A stretch of 51,779 nt of DNA from the NCBI GenBank assembly GCA_041490445.1, contig JBGPTF010000021.1, forward strand, positions 1 to 51,779, in the 5' to 3' direction. Positions 1 to 7,111 of this stretch are shown one piece after another. The notes under the pieces are model-generated. The model worked only from the letters and a program-made list of their open reading frames with translations, was not told where the DNA came from and did no database searches. A program made the translations under genes and the position numbers. The first letter of the stretch is position 1; every line of letters begins with the position of its first letter. Source of the stretch: JBGPTF01 sp041490445. GTDB lineage: Bacteria > Acidobacteriota > Terriglobia > Acidiferrales > UBA7541.

Positions 1-242
1 CATCTCACTGTCGACGGCTTCTCTGCGCTGGTCGGCGAGGCGCTCTCCATGAACGGAGGCGGCCGCTACCGGCGAGTACACGGAAATGACGCATCCAGAA
101 TCCTCAGAGACCATATGCCGAACACCACGCGTGGAGGCGTGGCAAAGATATGGTCCGACCTGCATGGCGACATGCAGAGTCAGGCAGAAATGACCTGGCC
201 CTCCGAGACGGCAATAGGCCGGCTTTGGAGGTAACAAAGATG
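1..242 (+). other. Group I intron (3' part) inside the 23S rRNA gene
   Basis: The bases before the recognisable 23S 3' exon do not read as 23S rRNA but show a group I intron core. The P7 5' strand is GACC (109-112) and its 3' strand GGTC (152-155), in the R context AGAGACCA and S context AAGATATGGTCC; the usual pair is GACT/AGTC, so both sides have changed together. P3 can form from TCGGC (32-36) with GCCGA (117-121). P8 is CCACGC (125-130) with GCGTGG (137-142). P9 is a 7-bp hairpin (160-177) closed by a GCGA tetraloop. The last intron base would be G242, since TCGGTCCCTATC of 23S starts at 243. The 5' part lies outside the window. No endonuclease gene is visible in the part present. Introns of this class remove themselves from the precursor rRNA. 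Subgroup not assigned. Confidence 0.85.
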
Positions 243-546
<304 letters not shown>

Positions 547-615
547 AAACTTTCCCAAAACGTCGCACTACTCGAATCAGATTTGCGGTTCGCCGCTTCC
601 TTCGGTTGCAAAGCT

Positions 616-638
616 CGAATGTCGGAGGTTGACATTCG
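616..638 (+). other. Hairpin in the 23S-5S spacer
   Basis: CGAATGTC (616-623) and GACATTCG (631-638) form a perfect 8-bp stem with a 7-nt loop between the 23S and 5S genes. The likely role is processing of the rRNA precursor (inference). The rest of the spacer (547-659) holds nothing else recognisable. Confidence 0.5.
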
Positions 639-659
639 GCTTTTCGATTTTGAAAAGTT

Positions 660-777
660 TCCTGGTGGTCAAACCGCGGGGGAAACACCCGTTCCCATCC
701 CGAACACGGCAGTTAAGCCCCGCAGGGCCGATGATACTGCGCTGGTAACGGCGCGGGAACGTAGGTCGCCGCCAGGA
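660..777 (+). rRNA. rrf: 5S ribosomal RNA
   Basis: The 118-nt segment starts with TCCTGGTGGTC and ends with CCAGGA, which pair as helix I. It contains the conserved internal stretch CCCATCCCGAACACGGCAG. Length and position just after 23S fit 5S rRNA. Confidence 0.95.
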
Positions 778-790
778 TTAATTCCTGAAA

Positions 791-817
791 GGGCTCCGAG
801 AAATCGGAGCCCTTTTT
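791..817 (+). terminator. Rho-independent terminator of the rRNA operon
   Basis: GGGCTCCGA (791-799), a GAAA loop and TCGGAGCCC (804-812) form a 9-bp GC-rich stem followed directly by a T run, 14 nt after the 5S gene. Confidence 0.9.
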
Positions 818-912
818 TGTTTTCAGGGGCAGATCTGAGCGTTGCCGGAAATGGCGGGTCGCCCCGATCCAGAGCATCGGGACGCAGACGGCGCGCCGCC
901 AGAATTAAATTC

Positions 913-949
913 AAAAGGCCCGCTGCGAATGGTTCCCCGCGGGCCTTTT
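913..949 (-). terminator. Possible terminator of the membrane-protein gene at 1011-1598
   Basis: AAAAGGCCCGC (913-923) and GCGGGCCTTTT (939-949) form an 11-bp stem flanked by A and T runs, so it could act in both directions. It lies about 60 nt past the stop codon of the minus-strand gene and would separate it from the rRNA operon. Confidence 0.6.
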
Positions 950-1010
950 GTTTCTTGGTGGCTCGAACTTCTTCTCCATGGTGGCCGCGCAAAGCGTTCG
1001 GCGGGTACAG

Positions 1011-1598
1011 TTAGGCCGTTGCCGGCCGCTTCACAATCGCGGCCATGACAAGCCCCGCGCCTCCCCAATCCGCCACGCCGCCCAGAATGTAAATGATGGT
1101 GTAGTTCGTCGGAAAACCGTACCAGTTCCAATACTGCAGGGCAAAAAACACGCCGGCGAAAAGCCCGAGGAGCGTCACCACGAGGACCCGCGGCCAATAA
1201 CCCATCGCTCCGGCGCCAAGCGCCAGAATGCAGGCGGCGAGAAAGGCTCCGGCCAGATCGATCAGAAATTCGTTCACGAGCAGCTTGCCGAAGCGGAACT
1301 CTTCGCCTCCGGGATGATAAATCACAATCCCGTTTGGACCCTGTTTGTATTTTTCGAGGTAGGCCGCCTGATCCGCTTGCATTTGCTGCTTCGCTCTGCC
1401 CGGCGCCATGTTTATCCCGGGGAAGAAATAAAAGCCCGGTTCGTGAATGGAAGCGCGCATCGCCGTCAGCACGACATCCTCGTTGGGCAGGCTCTTGACG
1501 CCGACTTCTCCGAGTCCGCTGAGCATGTGCCAGATTCCCCCCACGAGAAAAACCGCAATACCCCCAGCCAAAGTCCCGAGAAGGATTCTTTTCGTCAT
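1011..1598 (-). CDS. Membrane protein of unknown function
   Basis: Unrecognised protein of 195 residues. The start at 1598 is chosen because GGAGGT lies four bases upstream of that ATG; a longer frame to 1649 has no such site. It has an N-terminal membrane segment (about residues 5-23, LLGTLAGGIAVFLVGGIW), a soluble part of about 85 residues that includes HEPGFYFFP and a Gln/Ala/Lys-rich stretch, then three hydrophobic segments (about 100-190). No catalytic motif is evident. The N-TM, extracytoplasmic loop, three-TM layout suggests a small integral membrane protein. It stands alone, convergent to the rRNA operon. Confidence 0.7.
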   Translation of the reverse strand: MTKRILLGTLAGGIAVFLVGGIWHMLSGLGEVGVKSLPNEDVVLTAMRASIHEPGFYFFPGINMAPGRAKQQMQADQAAYLEKYKQGPNGIVIYHPGGEEFRFGKLLVNEFLIDLAGAFLAACILALGAGAMGYWPRVLVVTLLGLFAGVFFALQYWNWYGFPTNYTIIYILGGVADWGGAGLVMAAIVKRPATA

Positions 1599-1916
1599 GG
1601 TGACCTCCAATGGGCGGCGAGCATATCCCTGAAAGAACCGGCAAAGCAATCTCTCGCCCGCTGGATCCCCGGAGCGGTCTCCTTCTCAAGACGCAGCCCT
1701 AGAGAATGTATCTCCGGCAGGTGTCCAAGCGCTCGTTTCTTGACAAAACCAGGTCGCCAGAGCCTGTCTCGATGCGGAGTTTGCACCGATTTCAGCCAGC
1801 TTGCTCCCCGCCGATTCACCAGGCGAGTTTGGCGGCTTCCGCTGCAACAAGCGGACCGCATTTGACTCGGCGTTTCCCGCAGCTTAAGATGCGCTCCCGT
1901 GTCAGCGCCCTCTTCC
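1599..1916. other. Intergenic region between divergent genes
   Basis: This stretch of 318 bases separates the minus-strand membrane protein gene from the plus-strand kinase gene. Apart from the ribosome-binding site at 1601-1608 I see no RNA gene, clear promoter hexamer pair or repeat in it. Confidence 0.5.
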
Positions 1917-4055
1917 ATGAGCGGTAAGACGCTCGGCCACTACCGCATCCTCGAGAAAATCGGCGAGGGAGGAATGGGAGCAGTCTTCCAGGCGGAAGAT
2001 CTGACGCTCCGCCGGCCGGTGGCACTGAAATTCCTGCCCAGCGAGCAGGCCACCGACCCGGCCGCCCACCAGCAATTGCTGAAGGAAGCCCGCGCGGCTT
2101 CGCGGCTCAACCATCCCAATATCGCGACGGTATATGAAGTCGGAGAAGCAAGCGGCACTCCCTTCATCGCCATGGAGCTGGTGCAGGGCGAGAGCTTGAA
2201 ACAGATCTTGCAGCGCGGCCCGCTCCAGCGAACCCAACTGTTCGAAGTGGCGCGGCAGGTGGCGGAGGGATTAAACGAAGCCCACCAAGCCGGCGTGCTG
2301 CACCGCGACGTCAAGCCGGGCAACATCATGCTGGACTCGAAAGGTCGGGTGAAAATCCTGGATTTCGGGCTGGCGATGTTCGCCGGGAAGGAACGCACAC
2401 AGGGAGAAGCCGCCGAGACTTTTATCACTCGGACCGCGACGCAATGGAGCACCGGAGGGACGGTGCCTTACATGTCTCCGGAGCAACTTCGCGGCGACCC
2501 CACGGACGCCCGCAGCGATATCTTTTCCTACGGCGTGATGCTGTATGAATGCCTATCGGGACACCGGCCGTTTCGTGGCGAAACTTCCATCGACGTCCTG
2601 CACGCCATCCTGCGCCAGCCGCTGCCCCCGCTGCGCAACTTCGTCGCGGACGTCCCGCAGGATTGGGAACAGCTGATCGAACAGTGCCTGGAAAAATCCC
2701 CGGAGCGGCGGTTCCGGACAATGCAAGAAGTGCTGCGAGCGCTCCCTCGAGCGACGGCAACAGGCGCGCGTGCGGAGAAATCACTGGCAGTGCTTTATTT
2801 CGAAAACCTGAGCGGGGCCAAAGAGGATGAGTATTTCCGCGACGGCATCACCGAGGACGTGACGACCGAGTTGTCACGCATCAACGAGCTGACGCTTTTC
2901 CCGCGCTCCGCCGTGCTCGCGTTTCGCGACAAGCCGATCACCGCCCCGCAGGTCGGCCAGCAACTCGGCGCTGCGTTTATCCTGGAAGGCAGCCTGCGCC
3001 GGGCGGGCAACCGGCTCCGCATCACCGCGCAACTCGTCGAAACACATACGGGGCACACCGTCTGGGCCGATCGCTTCGATCGCGAGATGAAAGACGTCTT
3101 CGAAGTGCAGGATGAAATCGCCCGGAGCATCAGCCAAGCCCTACGCATCAAGCTCTCCCCGCAAGAAGAGAAAGCGATCGCCCGCAAGCCGACCGAAAGC
3201 GCGCAGGCTTACGATTACTACCTGCGGGGCCGGCAGTATTTTCACCAATTCCGGCGCAAAGGTTTTGACTTTGCCCGGCAGATGTTTGCCCGCGCCATTG
3301 TGATCGACCCGCGTTACGCCCGCGCATACGCCGGCGTGGCCGACTGCTGTTCGTTTCTGTACATGTACTGGGACAGCAGCGAAGACAACTTGAACGAGGC
3401 CGAAGCCGCCAGCAGCAAGGCGCTTGAGCTGGATCCGGAGCTGGCCGAGGCGCACGCGGCGAGCGGATTGGCTTTCGCTCTCAAGAAAAACTTCGACGAA
3501 GCGCAGAAGGAATTTGAAACCGCGATCCGGCTGGATCCGAAGCTATACGAGGCGTATTACTTCTACGCGCGCACTTCCTTCCAGCGAGGGGACCTGACGA
3601 AAGCGGTGGACCTTTATGAAAAGGCGTCCCGCATCAACCCGGACGATTACCAGGCCGTCAGCCTCTCGGTGGCCATTTATCACGGTCTGGGCAGAATAGA
3701 GGAAGCGGAGGCGACCGAACGCCGCGCCTTGGAGTTGGCGGAAAAACACATCGAACTTCATCCGGACGATGCGCGGGCACTCTACCTAGGCGCCGGGATT
3801 CTGGCGCGGATCGGAAAGAATCAGCAGAGCTTCGAATGGGCCCGGCGGGCGCTCTCGATCGATCCGGAGGAAACGTCCATTCTGTATAACGTGGCCTGCG
3901 TCTACGCCCTGCTGGGACGCACCGAAGATGCACTGGGCTGCCTGGAAAAAGTGATGGCACATGGAACCTTTTACAAGAATTGGGCGGAAAAGGATTCCGA
4001 CCTAGACTCGCTGCGCTCCGATCCTCGCTTTCAGGCACTGCTCAAATCTGAATGA
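1917..4055 (+). CDS. Ser/Thr protein kinase with TolB/FlgO-like domain and TPR repeats
   Basis: Protein of about 712 residues. The kinase domain comes first: glycine loop GEGGMG, VALK lysine, catalytic HRDVKPGN, DFG and the SPEQ form of the APE motif. A region starting LAVLYFENLSG matches the TolB/FlgO-like fold often fused to acidobacterial kinases and adenylate cyclases. It is followed by about six TPR units up to the C-terminus. There is no transmembrane segment between kinase and sensor parts, so it is predicted to be cytoplasmic. ATG 1917 (MSGKTLGHYRI) fits family N-termini; a GTG at 1899 would add six residues. All catalytic residues are present, so it should be active. Substrates and signal are unknown. 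Confidence 0.92.
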   Translation: MSGKTLGHYRILEKIGEGGMGAVFQAEDLTLRRPVALKFLPSEQATDPAAHQQLLKEARAASRLNHPNIATVYEVGEASGTPFIAMELVQGESLKQILQRGPLQRTQLFEVARQVAEGLNEAHQAGVLHRDVKPGNIMLDSKGRVKILDFGLAMFAGKERTQGEAAETFITRTATQWSTGGTVPYMSPEQLRGDPTDARSDIFSYGVMLYECLSGHRPFRGETSIDVLHAILRQPLPPLRNFVADVPQDWEQLIEQCLEKSPERRFRTMQEVLRALPRATATGARAEKSLAVLYFENLSGAKEDEYFRDGITEDVTTELSRINELTLFPRSAVLAFRDKPITAPQVGQQLGAAFILEGSLRRAGNRLRITAQLVETHTGHTVWADRFDREMKDVFEVQDEIARSISQALRIKLSPQEEKAIARKPTESAQAYDYYLRGRQYFHQFRRKGFDFARQMFARAIVIDPRYARAYAGVADCCSFLYMYWDSSEDNLNEAEAASSKALELDPELAEAHAASGLAFALKKNFDEAQKEFETAIRLDPKLYEAYYFYARTSFQRGDLTKAVDLYEKASRINPDDYQAVSLSVAIYHGLGRIEEAEATERRALELAEKHIELHPDDARALYLGAGILARIGKNQQSFEWARRALSIDPEETSILYNVACVYALLGRTEDALGCLEKVMAHGTFYKNWAEKDSDLDSLRSDPRFQALLKSE

Positions 4056-4088
4056 CAACTTGCCCGGCACGTCCGGCCTGCGTCCGCG

Positions 4089-4535
4089 TCAGCGGCGCTC
4101 AACCAGCGCGAAGCTGTTGCCGTAGAGGTCTTCGAAGACCGCCTGCACGCCCCACGGCATTTCTTACGGGGAACTGGTGAACTTCACGCCACGAGCCTGC
4201 AACTCCTCATGCGTTTTTCTGCAATCGTTCGTTCTCAAGACCCAGGTCGTGCCCTGTCCGATTCGTTCGGTGAGTTTCCCAGCGCGCTCCTCGCCGTGCA
4301 TGGCCGGCTCCGGCTTCTGCAGCACGATCTGGATATCTTGTCCCCTGGGGGCAACCGTCACCCAGCGCGCCCCTGGACCGAACTTCTCATCGGCGAGTTT
4401 CTCGAAGCCGAGTATCTCCGTGTAGAAACGAAGGGCTTCATCGTAATCGCGCATGAGAATGGTGACGCAGCCCAGCTTGAGATCTTTTGCGTGTTCGCGC
4501 GCTTGCTGTGCGCTTGCCTGGCCTGGATTCGTCAT
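4089..4535 (-). pseudogene. VOC (glyoxalase/bleomycin-resistance) protein, interrupted by an in-frame TAA
   Basis: The frame opens at ATG 4535 with a good ribosome-binding site (GGAGCGAGCC) and encodes a VOC-superfamily domain (LGCVTILMRDYDEALRFYTE). It stops at TAA (4164-4166) after FTSSP. The same frame then continues without a gap for 24 codons as EMPWGVQAVFEDLYGNSFAL and ends at TGA 4089, which is exactly the expected VOC C-terminal strand. The gene therefore looks full length apart from one nonsense codon, perhaps AAA or CAA changed to TAA. Readthrough, recent inactivation or a sequencing error are all possible. TAA rules out selenocysteine. It is the last gene of an ArsR-led cluster. 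Confidence 0.85.
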
Positions 4536-4567
4536 TGGCTCGCTCCTTTCCAAAATCATTGTAGGCA

Positions 4568-5038
4568 TCAACTTCGGTGGCAACCCGGCACGATTCCGCC
4601 GGCAGGCGGGTGGAACCCCGTGTCATCCACATAAGCCAGCACCGCCGGCAAATTCCGCTTGAGAATGTTCGACTTCCATCCGCTCCCGAGAATCATGCTT
4701 ACCATCAGGCCCTTCAACCCTGCGAAGCCCTTGTGCTCGAGCCGCAGGCGAGTTCCTTTGGTGGCCGGCTCGAGAAGGAACGTGACCATGGTGTTCAGGC
4801 CGCCGCCGCTCCACGAGTACGACAGCCGGCGCGGCGGATCGAGTTCGAGCACTTCGCAATTCACAATGCCGTCCCAGCCCGGCTGCGGCTTTGAGCGAAA
4901 CATGAACTTGTGGCCCAGCTTCGGCTCGAAGTCGTTTTCCATCAGCCATTGGGAGATCGCTTTGGGATCCGTGATCGCGCGCCACACTTTTTCGATCGGG
5001 TACGGATACACCGCCTCGAATCGCAAATCACGCTTCAT
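4568..5038 (-). CDS. SRPBCC/AHSA1-family protein
   Basis: Protein of 156 residues. The N-terminal pattern PIEKVWRAITDPKAISQWL and the later LEHKGF...GW segment are typical of the Aha1-C-like (activator of Hsp90 ATPase homologue) branch of the START/Bet v1 superfamily. These proteins bind small hydrophobic ligands in a helix-grip cavity; no function can be assigned here. It follows the DUF4287 gene by 30 nt and precedes the broken VOC gene by 32 nt on the same strand, the common ArsR-SRPBCC-VOC arrangement. Confidence 0.88.
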   Translation of the reverse strand: MKRDLRFEAVYPYPIEKVWRAITDPKAISQWLMENDFEPKLGHKFMFRSKPQPGWDGIVNCEVLELDPPRRLSYSWSGGGLNTMVTFLLEPATKGTRLRLEHKGFAGLKGLMVSMILGSGWKSNILKRNLPAVLAYVDDTGFHPPAGGIVPGCHRS

Positions 5039-5068
5039 GCGCCTCCCACGCTCCTCTCGTGCCGCGCT

Positions 5069-5608
5069 TTAAACAAGCCCCTCAAGCGCGGCCAGACTCT
5101 TTTGCCACCAAGCCTTCTTCCGTTTTGCGGCTGCCACGCTTGCCAGGCGCTGGTGCTCCACCGACATTTGGCAGCGCCCCGCGCCTTTCGGGCAGAAATT
5201 GACGTCCACTCGCGTATCCCCTTCGGGCCAGCGGATGCGCAGGGACTTGTTCGGCGTCGCCGTCGTCACCTCGAACCGCGCCGCTCCGAGCCAGCGACGC
5301 CGTGTCCCCGGTTCCTTCCACGCGCGGAAAAGCGCCGCGGCTGGCGCGGCGAACATTTTACTTGCCGAGACAGAGTATCCCACCGCCTTTTGGTGCTTTT
5401 CGCGCAGGCCGCGCGCCTGCTCGTAGCCCACCGTCACCATCTGCTGCCACCACGGGCCGACGCGGTAGCGCTTCCTGAGAAAGGCCACGATTTCCCGGTG
5501 GGACATTTTCTTCGCCCCGGCCTTGTCCAGAATCGCGCACCACTCCTCCCACGTCCTTCCCGTCTTGGCCTTCAGCGCTTCACTCGAAATTCCCGCTGTC
5601 TTCGTCAT
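5069..5608 (-). CDS. DUF4287 plus SRPBCC domain protein
   Basis: Protein of 179 residues. The start at 5608 is supported by GGAGTGGGCC just upstream. The N-terminal 70 residues (RTWEEWCAILDKAGA, KMSHREIVAFL, WWQQMVTVGYEQARG) are the DUF4287 pattern. The remainder resembles a START/SRPBCC fold (KMFAAPAAALFRAW, LRIRWPEGDTRVDV). It lies between the ArsR regulator and a second SRPBCC gene, so it is probably under the same repressor. Confidence 0.85.
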   Translation of the reverse strand: MTKTAGISSEALKAKTGRTWEEWCAILDKAGAKKMSHREIVAFLRKRYRVGPWWQQMVTVGYEQARGLREKHQKAVGYSVSASKMFAAPAAALFRAWKEPGTRRRWLGAARFEVTTATPNKSLRIRWPEGDTRVDVNFCPKGAGRCQMSVEHQRLASVAAAKRKKAWWQKSLAALEGLV

Positions 5609-5657
5609 GGCCCACTCCTCGCGCTGAGATGATGAGCGCGCCCATGGTCCGGTCCGA

Positions 5658-6050
5658 TCAGGATGAATTCTCGCGCGGGGCATCGCCCTCGCGGTCAAGA
5701 TACTTGCCCAGGGCCCGAAGTCTCTTGTGCCAGAAACGCTCGTAGTGCGCGACCCAGTCGTACACCTCGCGCAGGCGCTTGGCTCGCAGCCGGTAGTAGT
5801 GCTCGCGCCCTTCGCGGCGAACGGTGACAAGTCCGGCTTCCCGCAGCACGCGCAGGTGCTGCGAGATGGCCGGCCGGGTTATCGCAAATGGCCTCGCCAG
5901 GCGATTTACCGGCTGCTCGCCGTGGCCGAGGAGATCCACCAAGCGCCGGCGCGTGGGCTCGCCGATGGCATGGAACACGTCGCGTCGAGCCATACGGGCA
6001 TGATGCCGGGTGGCTCGCGAGCGCCGTTTCGCTTGTGGAAGCGGAGTCAC
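5658..6050 (-). CDS. ArsR/SmtB-family transcriptional regulator
   Basis: Winged-helix repressor of about 130 residues: IGEPTRRRLVDLL, recognition helix region ITRPAISQHLRVLREAGLV, then wing RREGREHYYRL. No Cys pair of the ELCVC type is seen, so it is of the non-metal kind usually paired with SRPBCC genes. The frame opens with GTG 6050. The promoter directly upstream would place the transcript start only a few bases before that GTG, giving a nearly leaderless mRNA; ATG 5993 (MARRDVFHAIG) is the alternative start. It heads the cluster with the DUF4287, AHSA1 and VOC genes. Confidence 0.9.
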   Translation of the reverse strand: MTPLPQAKRRSRATRHHARMARRDVFHAIGEPTRRRLVDLLGHGEQPVNRLARPFAITRPAISQHLRVLREAGLVTVRREGREHYYRLRAKRLREVYDWVAHYERFWHKRLRALGKYLDREGDAPRENSS

Positions 6051-6060
6051 TATGGCCCGA

Positions 6061-6090
6061 ATAATAGGTAAGCATATTCTTACCTGTTAA
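6061..6090 (-). promoter_or_regulatory. arsR promoter with a palindromic operator between -35 and -10
   Basis: Read on the minus strand, TTAACA (6090-6085) and TATTAT (6066-6061) are spaced by 18 bases. The perfect inverted repeat AGGTAAG-6 nt-CTTACCT occupies 6066-6085, filling the spacer and overlapping both hexamer edges. This geometry fits autorepression by the ArsR protein encoded immediately downstream (inference). Confidence 0.75.
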
Positions 6091-6100
6091 GCAAAAAGAA

Positions 6101-6298
6101 AACCTCCCGGCCAATTGGCGCACGCTGGTCATGAGCACGCCCGGCCCTCCCGGCCAGGAACTGGTTCCGCGGCGCGGTACGACATTTGATTTGCAGGGGC
6201 TGAACGGATTCAGCATCGAATTCAAGCGCGACGCGGCGGGGATTGTTACCGAAGCGGCCTTCCACCAGCTCGATACGACGTTGGTGTTGAAGAAGTAA
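6101..6298 (+). pseudogene. C-terminal remnant of a serine hydrolase/beta-lactamase-like protein
   Basis: The plus-strand frame ends at TAA 6298 and encodes VPRRGTTFDLQGLNGFSIEF followed by KRDAAGIVTEAAFHQ, which resembles the C-terminal domain of acidobacterial serine hydrolases (DUF3471-like). No catalytic domain precedes it: the frame closes at a stop at 6065, inside the arsR operator. I read it as the 3' end of a deleted gene. A 55-residue protein from ATG 6131 is possible but has no ribosome-binding site. Family assignment is from memory of similar sequences. Confidence 0.5.
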
Positions 6299-6345
6299 GC
6301 GAAGAGAACCGTTCAAAGGGCCGGCGATCCCCGCCCGCTGAGAGG

Positions 6346-7083
6346 CTAGCGGGTGCGTTCGTCTCTTTCGATTTTGCCGTCGCGGAGGCGAATGATGCGG
6401 TGGGCGTGCGTGGCGATGTCCGGCTCGTGCGTGACCAGAATGATGGTGTTGCCCTGTTCGTGCAGCCGGGCAAACAGCGCCATAATCTCTTCGCCCGTCT
6501 GCGAGTCGAGGTTGCCGGTGGGCTCGTCCGCCAGCAAGATGGACGGTTTGTTGACGAGAGCGCGGGCGATCGCCACTCGCTGGCGCTGGCCTCCCGAAAG
6601 CTCGTTCGGCTTGTGCATCATGCGATCGGTGAGATCCACCTGCTGGATCGCGCCTTTCGCCCGCACCAGGCGCTCTTCGGCGGGCGTGCCGTTATAAATC
6701 AGCGGCAGCTCGACGTTGTGCAGCGCCGTGGCCCGTGGCAGAAGGTTGAAGGTCTGAAAGACGAAGCCGATTTCCTTGTTCCGGATGTAGGCGAGTTCGT
6801 CGTCGTCGAGCTCGCTGACAAGCCGCCCCGCCAGCCAGTATTTCCCGCTGGTCGGCGTGTCGAGGCAGCCGATCAGGTTCATCAGCGTGGATTTGCCTGA
6901 GCCGGAGGGACCCATGATGGCGCAGTATTCGCCCTTGCGAATCTCGAGATCGACGCCACGGAGCGCGTGCACCTGCTCGGAACCCATTTCATAGGTCTTC
7001 CAGAGCGCGTCGGTGCAGATGACGACCCCACTCGTGACCAAGTCCTGGCGAAACGACTCTGCTGTGGTTTCTTCCACGGCCAT
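6346..7083 (-). CDS. ABC transporter ATP-binding protein, MacB/LolD type
   Basis: Protein of 245 residues with all ATPase motifs: Walker A GPSGSGKST, Q-loop region FVFQTFNLLP, signature LSGGQRQR, Walker B ILLADEPTGNLD and the switch His in LVTHEPD. Its close spacing (28 nt) behind a MacA-like adaptor gene and the GNLD form of Walker B point to the MacB/LolD subfamily, which drives FtsX-like permeases in export or lipoprotein release. No permease gene follows; transcription would run into the convergent remnant at 6298. CAGGAG upstream of ATG 7083 supports the start. Confidence 0.93.
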   Translation of the reverse strand: MAVEETTAESFRQDLVTSGVVICTDALWKTYEMGSEQVHALRGVDLEIRKGEYCAIMGPSGSGKSTLMNLIGCLDTPTSGKYWLAGRLVSELDDDELAYIRNKEIGFVFQTFNLLPRATALHNVELPLIYNGTPAEERLVRAKGAIQQVDLTDRMMHKPNELSGGQRQRVAIARALVNKPSILLADEPTGNLDSQTGEEIMALFARLHEQGNTIILVTHEPDIATHAHRIIRLRDGKIERDERTR

Positions 7084-7111
7084 CCGGTTCTCCTGAACAA
7101 TTTGACGCGCG

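Noticed and set aside
4164..4166. VOC stop codon as a fourth selenocysteine
   Set aside because: The codon is TAA, not TGA, and VOC proteins have no catalytic Cys at this point.
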